Positions 25,740 through 34,853 of a DNA stretch of 64,000 bases are shown in pieces. Position numbers and translations under genes: made by a program. Position 1 is the first letter of the stretch. Every line of letters starts with the position of its first letter. The notes under the pieces are model-generated. The model had not been told where the DNA came from. It ran no database searches and saw only the letters and a list, made by a program, of their open reading frames with translations. Source of the DNA: Amyloporia xantha (Eukaryota > Basidiomycota > Agaricomycetes > Polyporales > Adustoporiaceae); NCBI GenBank assembly GCA_036971615.1, contig JAYKKR010000028.1, forward strand, positions 1-64,000, given 5' to 3'.

Positions 25740-26060
25740 ATTACCATCCAATCATGTGGATGGCGATGCGATTCAGGCGCTTAACTTCGAGGTAGCATTG
25801 ACGAATGGCCGAGCTCGAGGACGCCAGCAAATCATGCTCTTTGGACATCGCGCCATGTCAAAGGTGGGTGTTTTCAGGTGGCGTATGTATCCGTTTCGTC
25901 TGCGCGGTGAGTGCATAAATGCATGACGTCCTTCTGCGCCAGCCAATTCTTCAATGGCCTTGGTATTCAAGCAGCTGAATCGGATGGCCATCCAACAATG
26001 GTTGGATGGCGATTCGATTCAGATGCTTTGATCCAGGGTAGCATTGAAGAATCATGCAGG
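25740..26060 (+). repeat. diverged direct repeats inside the element
   Basis: A segment carrying GGATGGCGAT.CGATTC and then GGTAGCATTGA.GAAT.. and CGCCAGCA.ATCA occurs near 25760-25835 and again near 26003-26075, about 245 bp apart. Related copies recur near 26855 and 27190 with CGATTCCTCTGG and CAGC(A)AGGATGAA. Four diverged copies therefore lie between the last gene and the right array. Confidence 0.7.
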
Positions 26061-26164
26061 TCGAGAACGCCAGCACATCACGCCGGCTGCGCACCATGTG
26101 CCTCGCCTGCGCGCGCCATGCACGAGCGCCATCGGATGGCGCATATTGCCGCTGAACGAGGCGG

Positions 26165-26376
26165 CTTCATCTATGACCTTCGGAGCCACAGGTATGCGGC
26201 TCTGAAGAGCATAGATGAAGGCGCCCTGTCTGGCGAGCCATAGCGCCATCTCCCAACAGTGAGCATGAGCGCGCCATGCACGGCGCCATCGGATGGCGCA
26301 TATAGCCGCTGAACGAGGCCCCTTCTTCTATGACCTTCGGAGCCACAGGTAGCGGCTCTGAAGAGCATAGATGAAG
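26165..26376 (+). repeat. two long hairpins (26165-26220, 26322-26376)
   Basis: Each is an inverted repeat with arms of about 23 nt, beginning CTTCATCTATG (CTTCTTCTATG in the second) and ending CATAGATGAAG, with inner GGAGCC/GGCTCT and a loop of 8-10 nt (ACAGGTATGC in the first). Arms differ at only a few positions. A related, less perfect hairpin lies at about 26482-26540. Each sits in a roughly 150-bp direct repeat flanked by GGCGCCATCGGATGGCGC, itself nearly palindromic. Confidence 0.85.
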
Positions 26377-26607
26377 GCGCCCTGTCTGGCGAGCCATAGC
26401 GCCATCTCCCAACAGTGAGCATAAAGCGCGCCATGCACGGCGCCATCAGATGGCGCCCGTCGCCGCCGGACAGCGCAACTTCAGTCTGTGGCCCTCAGAG
26501 CCACAGGTATGCGGCTCTGAAGACCATAGATGAAGGCGCCCTGTCAGGCGAGCCATAGCGCCATCTCCCAACAGCGAGCATGAGCGCGCATGCACTTCGC
26601 CATCAGA

Positions 26608-27275
26608 TGGCGCCCGTCGCCGCCGGACAAGGCCCATTTGACTTATGTCCTTCTGAGCCACAGGTATGCGGCTCGGAGGAACATAAGTCAAGTCTTCCTG
26701 TCTGGAGTCTGACTCATTCATGCAAGGCGCTGTTGGATTAACCCATTAACTCCTTGCTCTCTACGTTCACCAGTGGAATCGAGTTGCCCTCAGCGCCATG
26801 AGTACTCCGGATGCAGCTGATTTGTCCATCAGCATCAGGGGTACTCTCAAAACGTGGACGGCGATTCGATTCCTCTGGCTGACCCAGGGCAGCAAGGATG
26901 AAATGGCCCAGTCCAACAGCGCCAGCACATCATAACACCTGCTGGCGCCCGTCGCCGCCGGACAAGGCCCATTTGACTTATGTCCTTCTGAGCCACAGGT
27001 ATGCGGCTCGGAGGAACATAAGTCAAGTCTTCCTGTCTGGAGTCTGACTCATTCATGCAAGGCGCTGTTGGATAAACCCATTAACTCCTTGCTCTCTACG
27101 TTCACCAGTGGAATCGAGTTGCCTTCCGCGCCATGAGTACTCCGGATGCAGCTGATTTGTCCATCAGCATCAGGGTACTCTCAAAACGTGGACGGTGATT
27201 CGATTCCTCTGGGTGACCCAGGGTAGCAAGGATGAAATGGCCCCGTCCAACAGCGCCAGCACATCATAACACCTG
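26608..27275 (+). repeat. 335-bp tandem duplication, each copy with a hairpin
   Basis: The block starting GGCGCCCGTCGCCGCCGGAC is repeated directly with an offset of 335 bp and few differences. Each copy contains a hairpin (26638-26691 and 26973-27026) with arms TTGACTTATGTCC..GAGCC and GGCTCGGAGGAACATAAGTCAA and the same ACAGGTATGC loop as the hairpins at 26.2 kb. Loop conservation with changed arms is notable. Confidence 0.9.
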
Positions 27276-27384
27276 CGTGCCATACGCCTCACAATGTGGC
27301 AGGCAAGGTACGTGGCGCATGGTTGCATAGCGCGTCTGGACATGGTGGCGCCATGATTCCATAGCGCATGCTGCCGCTGGAGAT

Positions 27385-27660
27385 GGCCATTGGATCTGTG
27401 TCCCGCAGAGGGTCCAGACAGCTGGATCCTTTGAAGGACACATATCAGATGGCCCAGTCTCTGCGCGTGTCTTGGGTTGGGCGAGAATATGTATTAGATG
27501 CTGGTAGGTGGGTAGATCCAGTTCAAATGACCTTAGCGTACATGAAATATGTATAGCGGTAGAATATAGCGCGATGCTGCCGCTTGAGATGGCCATTGGA
27601 TCTGTGTCCCACAAAGGGTCCACACAGCTGGATCCTTTGAAGGACACATGTAAGATGGCC
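27385..27660 (+). repeat. two further hairpins in a 206-bp direct repeat
   Basis: The hairpins at 27385-27454 and 27591-27660 have outer arms GGCCATTGGATCTGTGTCC and GGACACAT.T.AGATGGCC and inner arms GGTCCA/TGGATCC around a short loop. The two copies are direct repeats 206 bp apart. Arm sequence is unrelated to the 26.2-kb hairpins, so this is a second family. Confidence 0.85.
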
Positions 27661-27906
27661 CTGTCTCTGCGCGTGTCTTGGGTGGGGTGTATGGAGCCGT
27701 CGGAAATGGCCAATCAGTCCTTGCGCTTTGAATTGTAGTCACACCACTGACCTGACCACACACGAAACGTCGTGATGAATGACAGATTGCAAAGCCTAAT
27801 GGATGGCGAGGCATTATTATTATTATACATACAGCATGAGATTTATTGAAATGCATATAATTAAAGCGTAGAAAAGGAAACAATAGGGCGGAATATACTA
27901 CTTCAA

Positions 27907-29530
27907 GGCGAGAATATACCACGATAATATGGCGCAGTCGGCCGCGCCGTGTCTACAGGCTATATTATAGCCCTCGGCCGACACTACTTGCAGGCGAGAA
28001 TATACCACGATAATATGGCGCAGTCGGCCGCGCCGTGTCTACAGGCTATATTATAGCCCTCGGCCGACACTACTTGCAGGCGAGAATATACCACGATAAT
28101 ATGGCGCAGTCGGCCGCGCCGTGTCTACAGGCTATATTATAGCCCTCGGCCGACACTACTTGCAGGCGAGAATATACCACGATAATATGGCGCAGTCGGC
28201 CGCGCCGTGTCTACAGGCTATATTATAGCCCTCGGCCGACACTACTTCAAGGCGAGAATATACCACGATAATATGGCGCAGTCGGCCGCGCCGTGTCTAC
28301 AGGCTATATTATAGCCCTCGGACGACACTACTTGCAGGCGAGAATATACCACAGAAATATGGCGCAGTCGGCCGCGCCGTATCTAAAGGCTATATTATAG
28401 CCCTCGGCCGACACTACTTCAAGGCGAGAATATACCACGATAATATGGCGCAGTCGGCCGCGCCGTGTCTACAGGCTATATTATAGCCCTCGGCCGACAC
28501 TACTTCAAGGCGAGAATATACCACGATAATATGGCGCAGTCGGCCGCGCCGTGTCTACAGGCTATATTATAGCCCTCGGCCGACACTACTTGCAGGCGAG
28601 AATATACCACAGAAATATGGCGCAGTCGGCCGCGCCGTGTCTACAGGCTATATTATAGCCCTCGGCCGACACTACTTCAAGGCGAGAATATACCACAGAA
28701 ATATGGCGCAGTCGGCCGCGCCGTGTCTACAGGCTATATTATAGCCCTCGGCCGACACTACTTCCAGGCGAGAATATACCACGATAATATGGCGCAGTCG
28801 GCCGCGCCGTGTCTACAGGCTATATTATAGCCCTCGGCCGACACTACTTGCAGGCGAGAATATACCACAGAAATATGGCGCAGTCGGCCGCGCCGTATCT
28901 AAAGGCTATATTATAGCCCTCGGCCGACACTACTTCAAGGCGAGAATATACCACGATAATATGGCGCAGTCGGCCGCGCCGTGTCTACAGGCTATATTAT
29001 AGCCCTCGGCCGACACTACTTGCAGGCGAGAATATACCACAGAAATATGGCGCAGTCGGCCGCGCCGTATCTAAAGGCTATATTATAGCCCTCGGCCGAC
29101 ACTACTTCAAGGCGAGAATATACCACGATAATATGGCGCAGTCGGTCGCGCCGTGTCTACAGGCTATATTATAGCCCTCGGCCGACACTACTTGCAGGCG
29201 AGAATATACCACAGAAATATGGCGCAGTCGGCCGCGCCGTGTCTACAGGCTATATTATAGCCCTCGGCCGACACTACTTGAAGGCGAGAATATACCGCAG
29301 AAATATGGCGCCCTCGGCCGCGCCGTATCTAAAGGCTATATTATAGCCCTCGGCCGACACTACTTCAAGGCGAGAATAGACCACGATAATATGGCGCACT
29401 CGGCCGCGCCGTATCTAAAGGCTATATTATAGCCCTGGGCCGACACTACTTGAAGGCGAGAATATACTACGGAAATATGGCGCACTCGGCCGCGCCGTAT
29501 CTACAGGCTATATTATACCCTCTCGGCCGA
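27907..29530 (-). repeat. right subterminal satellite array, 86-bp unit, about 19 copies
   Basis: The unit starts GGCGAGAATATACCAC at 27907 and again at 27993, giving a period of 86 bp. About 19 units reach the right terminal repeat. Each unit holds ATGGCGCAGTCGGCCGCGCC, the perfect palindrome GGCTATATTATAGCC, and CTCGGCCGAC. Variants alternate (GATAATATGG versus AGAAATATGG, GTGTCTACAG versus GTATCTAAAG), which suggests unequal exchange. The array is the inverted counterpart of the shorter left array. Confidence 0.95.
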
Positions 29531-29637
29531 CCCTGCACTGCAGGCTATAGCGATGGCGTCGGCCGACGTCCGCTCTCCTTACTAAGTAATAAAAATTTCA
29601 CCCATATCTCTCCCTATAGAGTAGGCTATAATGACTG
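29460..29637 (-). repeat. right terminal inverted repeat
   Basis: Reverse complement of the left terminal repeat, ending TATAGAGTAGGCTATAATGACTG at 29615-29637 (only the last part is given here as the tip). A short second match to the inner repeat, GCTCTCCTTAC, lies just outside at 29643, so the true end may be more complex. Confidence 0.85.
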
Positions 29638-29712
29638 AATGGGCTCTCCTTACGAGGATGAACACTTAAATTAACGATAAATGTTCCTCTTGCTTTTCGG
29701 TTTCCCTACGAG

Positions 29713-30832
29713 ATGTTCTCCCTCCTTGGCTCCATTGCTGTCGATACACTGAAAGAAGTGTGGCTCACTTTGTGTGCCCCGTACCACGTGGCCCAATCAG
29801 CATTTTCTGTGCTTCGCTGCTTCTTCGCATACATCGCGCAACACAAATCCCTCACTATTTGCCTGTCAATTGTTTGTTGCCTGTGGGCGGGCCCGCTGCT
29901 CCTGTTTGATAATATTGCAAGTTATATTCACTCTCGTATATCATCTTTGCTCTTAACAATCTTATCGACACAGCCACCCGACTGGTCACCCGTCTCAAAT
30001 GCGCTACAATATCATATAGACACGTTCATGGACAGAGCTCTTGAGAGAGTGGTCCAGCTACAAGGTAGGTCTGCCTTTTGAACATTACGAAGAAGATAGT
30101 AATGTTTTAGTTGAGGAAAAGTTCATAGAGCTGCAAGAAAAGACGGCCGTTCTTCTCTATTATGACACAGTCGGCTTACCGGATTATGCATTGTGGAGCG
30201 CAGGTGCTCGCATCATAAGGCCGTTGACATCAGCAACTTACGGATCGGTCTCTGTGACCCCGTGGTGGCCTTGGAGAACGGCGACTTCGTACGACCTCCG
30301 AATGCCGCTTAAATCCCCAGAGCAAACATTGTCCAGTTTGATGCAATTAGGGGACTGCTGGCCTTTGCTCGGGGATCGGGGAAGCCTAGGTGTAGAGCTG
30401 GCACATAAAATCCGGCGGCTATCCGTCACTATTCAGCACGTTCCGAGAAATATCTTATATGACTGCGGCAGTGCTCCCCACGAAGGGGAGCTGTGGGGTT
30501 TACTGGAAGGTGACTATGTTGCTGTGTGTTGTACAGATAATACAATGCCTCATGATGGCTCGTGCTTACCTGGCGAGTCATTAATGCTATCGGCAAATCC
30601 GGCGTATAAGAGATCGGCGTATGACTCTCGGATATTTGTCCAGCTTTTGAATTTCACTTACGATGTAACTGCTCCTCATCACATCCAGACATTCCCGTTA
30701 CCAGTAGAGTCACATTGTGCAGACGTACCATTTTCAACAGTGGCCTTTGTTTTCCGTAGCAATTGGGGGAATCTGGACTTTACTTGCATATACCGAGTTC
30801 GTGTACACGGCGACCAGTCCGTAAATAAATAG
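29713..30832 (+). CDS. SUN-domain protein (Sad1/UNC-84 family)
   Basis: Two exons (29713-30064 and 30111-30832, intron 46 bp) join in frame to 357 aa. One membrane segment lies at about residues 46-66 (LTICLSIVCCLWAGPLLLF). The C-terminal domain has the SUN hallmarks: PDYALWSAGARII, GDCWPLLGDRGSLGVEL, VTIQHVPRNI, SAPHEGELWGL, FTYDVTAPHHIQTFPLP and, near the end, NWGNLDFTCIYRVRVHG. SUN proteins sit in the inner nuclear membrane and bind KASH partners in the perinuclear space, linking nucleus and cytoskeleton. The usual coiled coil between membrane segment and SUN domain is short here, as in many small fungal SUN paralogues. No lesions. The start is only 75 bp from the right end of the KDZ element, so its native promoter has been replaced or displaced. 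Confidence 0.88.
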
Positions 30833-32994
30833 CTGCATTGTAGCCTTTTATTCCTCCATAAGAGTGTATGATAGGCAAAAAAGGAGAGAATAAGTTGTAC
30901 TGTCGACACTACTCCTGGAGCGAGTAAACACCCCGCCAATCCTTGGGGGCGGCATGCTGGTTGCTCGGGGAGGAGAGGGAACTGAAGTCTCAGAGATGAA
31001 TAGAGGAGCAGATAGTGCAGCGTATACATGTGTTATCAAGTGGCGCCGCTCAAGTCTAGGAGCGAACAAATGTGAACAAATATTGACAGTACAGGAGAAA
31101 ACGCCGCACCTCTGAATGTGGTCATCTTACTTTCGCTGTTGACTTCCTGCTGCTCTTTCATAACAGTACTCAAGCTCATCCCTCCATTGTTGTAATGCCA
31201 GAGTCATTTCGAAAAAAGGACCGTTTGTTAGCAGGGAGCATTGAGAACAGGTAGAAAAATCAAGCCGGCCGAGATGAAAACTGTGCTTGCGACTAAGAAT
31301 TGCAGCGTGTTGTGGTGCCGAGGCAGAGGCCTAAAATGGGTTTTTGCACAAAGTGTTGGAGAACAAGAATTGCAAGGCGCGTACAGTGGGCGGGTAGACA
31401 GAGAGACAGAGTGCTGGCACTCTCGCCCCATTGTGACATTGATGTGAAAGGTCCCTGCATTCTGGCAACCCGTAGCGCCGGGTTTCTACATAAATTTGGC
31501 TAGATTCTATGATTCGCCTTGCTCCTATATTTGAACGAGGATAGATCTTCGCCGTCCACTAGACGTTGCCTGGCGCTCTTGTGACATTGTGCGAGCGAGC
31601 GGCCCTGAGTTACGCCACCAATAGAAGCGAGGAGCATGTGCCGGAAACAGTCTTGAAACAAATTGTGTTGCGGCATTCTGGGGTACTAATGTTGTGGTTT
31701 ACTGAGTCGCATCAGACCTGTATCCCAGATCGTTTCCACGTTGCCCTGCCGGTACAAATTCTGTCTATTGGCAAACGCCTGGACAGAGGACGTGAAGCCA
31801 CGTCCCAGAAGAACTACGCTCTGCTCTCGGAGCGATTGTCAAGCTGGCGTATCCTGAGGATGCTGATCTGGCGAGAAACCAGCACGCGGCCTTGTTTCCA
31901 TCGCCTGCGCAAGGCCAAGCTTATCGTGCCGTCTGGATTTATATTAAACTGAACGGCATACGCGCTGTGTGGTTCGAGGAACCAGGGGACCAATGATGTA
32001 CTTTTCCAAGCTTCGGCCAGTCCGGTAGTTTCATAAGTGTGTGACTATCTGGCGTTCCCCGTGAGATCAAAGCGGAAACGAAGATCACTAATTGGTCACC
32101 CTACCATTCCATGATTCTTGGAAGAAACAGATCTAGACCCGGTACCATTTGGCCGAAACGCTTAGGTTTGTGCTTCATTCGTGTAGACGGCTTGAACCTG
32201 AACGGCCAAAGTTGTGTTCACCACTTGAAGAGTTCGGTGCTTCCCCAGAGGGCAGCAGAAGAGTCCTGTAAGCAGTCGTACTGTCAAGACCAGGGCTTGA
32301 GCTGGTCTCCGTGTCTCATCCTCCATCTTTCCAAGCCCGCCACTGGAAAGTAAAACTAAATCGGCATCTCGGGGTCTCCAACCGGGGTCGATCTCTCTGT
32401 GCTTAAAGCAAGCAGAAATCGCAATTATAACGCGGCTGGTAAGGATAGGGAAACGGGTTTCGTCAGGCGTGTCACACGGGAAACGAGGCTTCCCTGGTCG
32501 CTGCACGGAACCGTTCTATTCCTACCATGAGATCTCGAACAATGTGATAGCCATTAGACATTGATGTGGGATTGCACCTAAGGGATTTCCCGGAAGCCAG
32601 ATGATCCAAGCCAGAGTTTTTCAGCGCTTCTTGTCTTACCGGAGAGATATAGAACCTTTGTACGACGGGGATCCTGAATTGATGCCCCTGCAATCAGCTA
32701 GGACGAAGCCTCACCATCTCCAGCACCTTCCAGAGGGCGTAGCTCATTGCCTGCATTCATCTGCGCATCGACGTTGTCTCTAGCCATAGCGGTGAGTGAT
32801 GGATAGTTGCTTCGTGTTACCCCAGCTGGGTTCGGTCATGCATGCCTGACATTGCCTGTAGAGCTTGAGATTTCTGCCTACCACCTCCTTTCAGCGATCG
32901 CACGGAAATTTTCTTCAGAAATATTAGTGAGTTATAAGCCACTGCTTTGTCTTACCACTAATTGGGTCTGGTCGTGTACGGTCGTAGAGCTACC
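30833..32994. other. intergenic with decayed coding fragments
   Basis: No intact gene seen. A plus-strand stretch at about 31823-31975 reads as a protein-like block (SALGAIVKLAYPEDADLA, then YRAVWIYIKLNGIRAVWF), and another lies near 32135-32275. Both are short and bounded by stops, so they look like remnants of a gene I do not recognise. The rest has no recognisable content. Confidence 0.4.
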
Positions 32995-33678
32995 ATGAAC
33001 GACTCGGAAGAGCAGACGGAACAGACAAAGATGGACACGTTGCTGCAGGTTGCCACGGACTGTGCCGTGCACTTGGACGCTCTCAAGCATACTCTGCTTG
33101 CTTTATCGAACGTGGACGAGCCAACCAACGTGGAGAAATTTCTGCAAGATGCCACACGCTGCGTGGCGTGCATAGACGCCCTCAAGGGGACGGTAGATGT
33201 TTTAGCGCGCGATGTCCAGGCCACGGCGCCAGACACACCTCATCCGCCGCTACCGGAAGCAGACAATGTCGAGGATATATCACTCACCACCCTAACAATC
33301 CGCATACGAAGTGTCCTCCGGCGCAACCCAAGGCGCATTTCATTCTTCGGGCAAGCCAGAGATCGTCCTCGCCCCTTCTTCGCGAGACATCTGGACAGTG
33401 CTGCTCTTCCCTTTAAACCTGGCAGCTCTTCACTTGACCCAGATTCCTCTCCTCGCCGCTTTGTTGAAAGAAAGCTGGACAAGTTAAATTCCTCCAGGTA
33501 TTCCTCTGAGCAACGCCGTACCTTCCATGCTCTGTCCTCTTCTGCCGAAACAACAGCGGACAGCTCTCGTTCTTTCGAGCCGGTGGTCGACCGCCCGCAG
33601 TCCGCTTCAAGTTCAGCTCATCGAGATCACTTGCGCCCCATACACCAGAAACGTAACAAGAGATTCTCAATTTCGTAG
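32995..33678 (+). CDS. hypothetical 227-aa protein with internal repeat
   Basis: A single open frame from ATG 32995 (an earlier in-frame ATG at 32962 is possible) encodes MNDSEEQTEQTKMDTLL and onward. Two similar segments occur in tandem: LLQVATDCAVHLDALKHTLL (residues about 16-35) and FLQDATRCVACIDALKGTVD (about 49-68), suggesting an internal duplication of a helical unit. The second half is Arg/Ser-rich and low in complexity. I recognise no domain. The Ty3 element is inserted 232 bp after its stop, probably in the 3' region. Confidence 0.5.
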   Translation: MNDSEEQTEQTKMDTLLQVATDCAVHLDALKHTLLALSNVDEPTNVEKFLQDATRCVACIDALKGTVDVLARDVQATAPDTPHPPLPEADNVEDISLTTLTIRIRSVLRRNPRRISFFGQARDRPRPFFARHLDSAALPFKPGSSSLDPDSSPRRFVERKLDKLNSSRYSSEQRRTFHALSSSAETTADSSRSFEPVVDRPQSASSSAHRDHLRPIHQKRNKRFSIS

Positions 33679-33905
33679 GAAACGTACAAGTGTGTATCCA
33701 TAGTCGTATTCTCGCGCTGTATGTAGCTTTTCTAATTTGCAGTTGAGTCCAAGTCTAGGCCATAGCTGTGTTAGGATCAGCAACAGCCTGAGGAGGCGCC
33801 TACTTCGAATGATCTGGGATAAGAAGTTGAGTTTGATTGCGTCGATCGCGCTTTATTCTATTCTATGCTTTCTAGAATCTGTCTGGAAAGTCTTGCTTTT
33901 GCTGT

Positions 33906-33910
33906 CTATC
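33906..33910 (+). repeat. target-site duplication of the Ty3 element (left copy)
   Basis: CTATC directly precedes the left LTR and directly follows the right LTR (40773-40777). A 5-bp duplication is the usual product of Ty3/gypsy integration, and it fixes the ends of the element. Confidence 0.97.
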
Positions 33911-34479
33911 TGTCACGAGTTGACATCGAGCGTTTCTTCCTTTCTATATACGGACGATTTTCTCCTTTTACTCATCGTTATTTTCCCCTCTTATTCGAAC
34001 GGCCATTCTACTGTACACATCGCAAGCTCCTTGTTCATGGACTTAGACGCGTCGACCATTACAGGTCACATGTTCCCTTCCCACGGACTCCGTCCCGCCT
34101 TCCCTTTACGGACGTTTACTTAAGCACGGTGCCGGCCGACCTCGGGCCCCACCGGGCTCCGCTCACGACATCACTTATGACTCATAGCCTGCTTACTCCG
34201 GCTGCGCACAGACCACCTGCGCACGGACCATGTAGATAGCCTGCCCTGAACTCTTGTAGTATATAAGTAGTACGCCTCTGCCTGGGGACTTCAGTTTCGA
34301 CCTCTTGTCCCTAGGTAAGCCAAGTTTGCCTGTACCTACTTACCTTTACTTACGTTTATTTATCTTGTCCCTAGCCTTAGACTCGAGCATAGCTCGTCAT
34401 CGCTTCGGTAAGACTAAGTCGAACGCCCTCGGCCTTTTAGGTTTGTTCTTCCCCTGTCGCTTGACTCTAAGTCGCGACA
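33911..34479 (+). repeat. 5' LTR
   Basis: 569 bp, bounded by TGTC and GACA, and apparently identical to 40204-40772. It contains a TATA box and predicted start site. The open frames inside are identical in both LTRs and have no coding character. Confidence 0.97.
34260..34303 (+). promoter_or_regulatory. LTR core promoter and predicted transcript start
   Basis: TATATAAG at 34260-34267 is followed 33 nt later by AGTTTCGACCT (34293-34303). That distance is normal from TATA box to start site. The 11-mer is the exact complement of the primer-binding site, which independently marks it as the RNA 5' end. Confidence 0.75.
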
Positions 34480-34481
34480 TT

Positions 34482-34492
34482 AGGTCGAAACT
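34482..34492 (+). other. self-primer binding site
   Basis: AGGTCGAAACT begins 2 nt after the 5' LTR. It is the perfect reverse complement of 34293-34303, where transcription is predicted to begin; pairing stops exactly at 11 nt on both sides. It does not start with TGG as tRNA-primed sites do. This is the arrangement of Tf1/sushi elements, in which the cleaved 5' end of the RNA primes reverse transcription. Confidence 0.8.
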
Positions 34493-34853
34493 CCCCATCG
34501 CCGCCGGCGTTCACATTTTCCATAATCCCTTTCCATAGGTTGGGTGGTGCGCACCCTTACTATACTTCGATTACCGTTACGATACAAAGTCGGGAACTCG
34601 GTGCTCGTGACGCCATCCCCCGCACGTAGACACATCGCCACCTCGTAGTGGAACGAGCTTTCAGAGACTGCACTTCAGTGGGCGTCTCTTGTTGGGTTGA
34701 CCAACGCGTGGTCTAGATTCCTGCAGCGAAATAATCAAAGGCTGTACTGGGTCCCACGTGAATTGCGAACCACTCGGGGTTCTCTCGGGCGCCGTAGCTA
34801 CGTAGTCAAACGGTCTTCTTTACGTACGCGCACCTCCCCTTCCTCCATCCATC

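Larger units (their letters stand above)
10078..29637. mobile_element. 19.6-kb KDZ-type DNA transposon with TET/JBP cargo
   Basis: The sequence starting CAGTCA.TATAGCCTACT at 10078 recurs inverted at 29621-29637. The match extends inward more than 150 bp with only a few differences before entering opposed 86/87-bp tandem arrays. Inside lie six genes: a minus gene at 11.0-12.5 kb, a Zn2Cys6-like gene (+), an acidic/basic nuclear-looking gene (-), a TET/JBP dioxygenase (+), a KDZ transposase (-) and a small gene (+), then about 2 kb of hairpin-rich repeats. KDZ transposons linked to TET/JBP genes are known from basidiomycetes. No target-site duplication is convincing: 8-bp flanks differ for every end position I tried. 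Either the exact ends are misplaced or the flanks have been rearranged. The element interrupts a DDE-type gene on the left and ends 75 bp before a SUN gene on the right. Confidence 0.85.

Noticed and set aside
26171..27056. Several similar short open frames on the minus strand
   Set aside because: They recur only because the hairpin-bearing DNA repeats; they read through arms and loops.
27907..29530. CRISPR-like regular array
   Set aside because: Units are contiguous 86-bp satellite repeats with no unique spacers, in a eukaryotic transposon end.
10064..29650. Target-site duplication for the KDZ element
   Set aside because: Flanking 8-mers do not match for any end position tried; CAGTCA and TGACTG are inverted and part of the terminal repeats.
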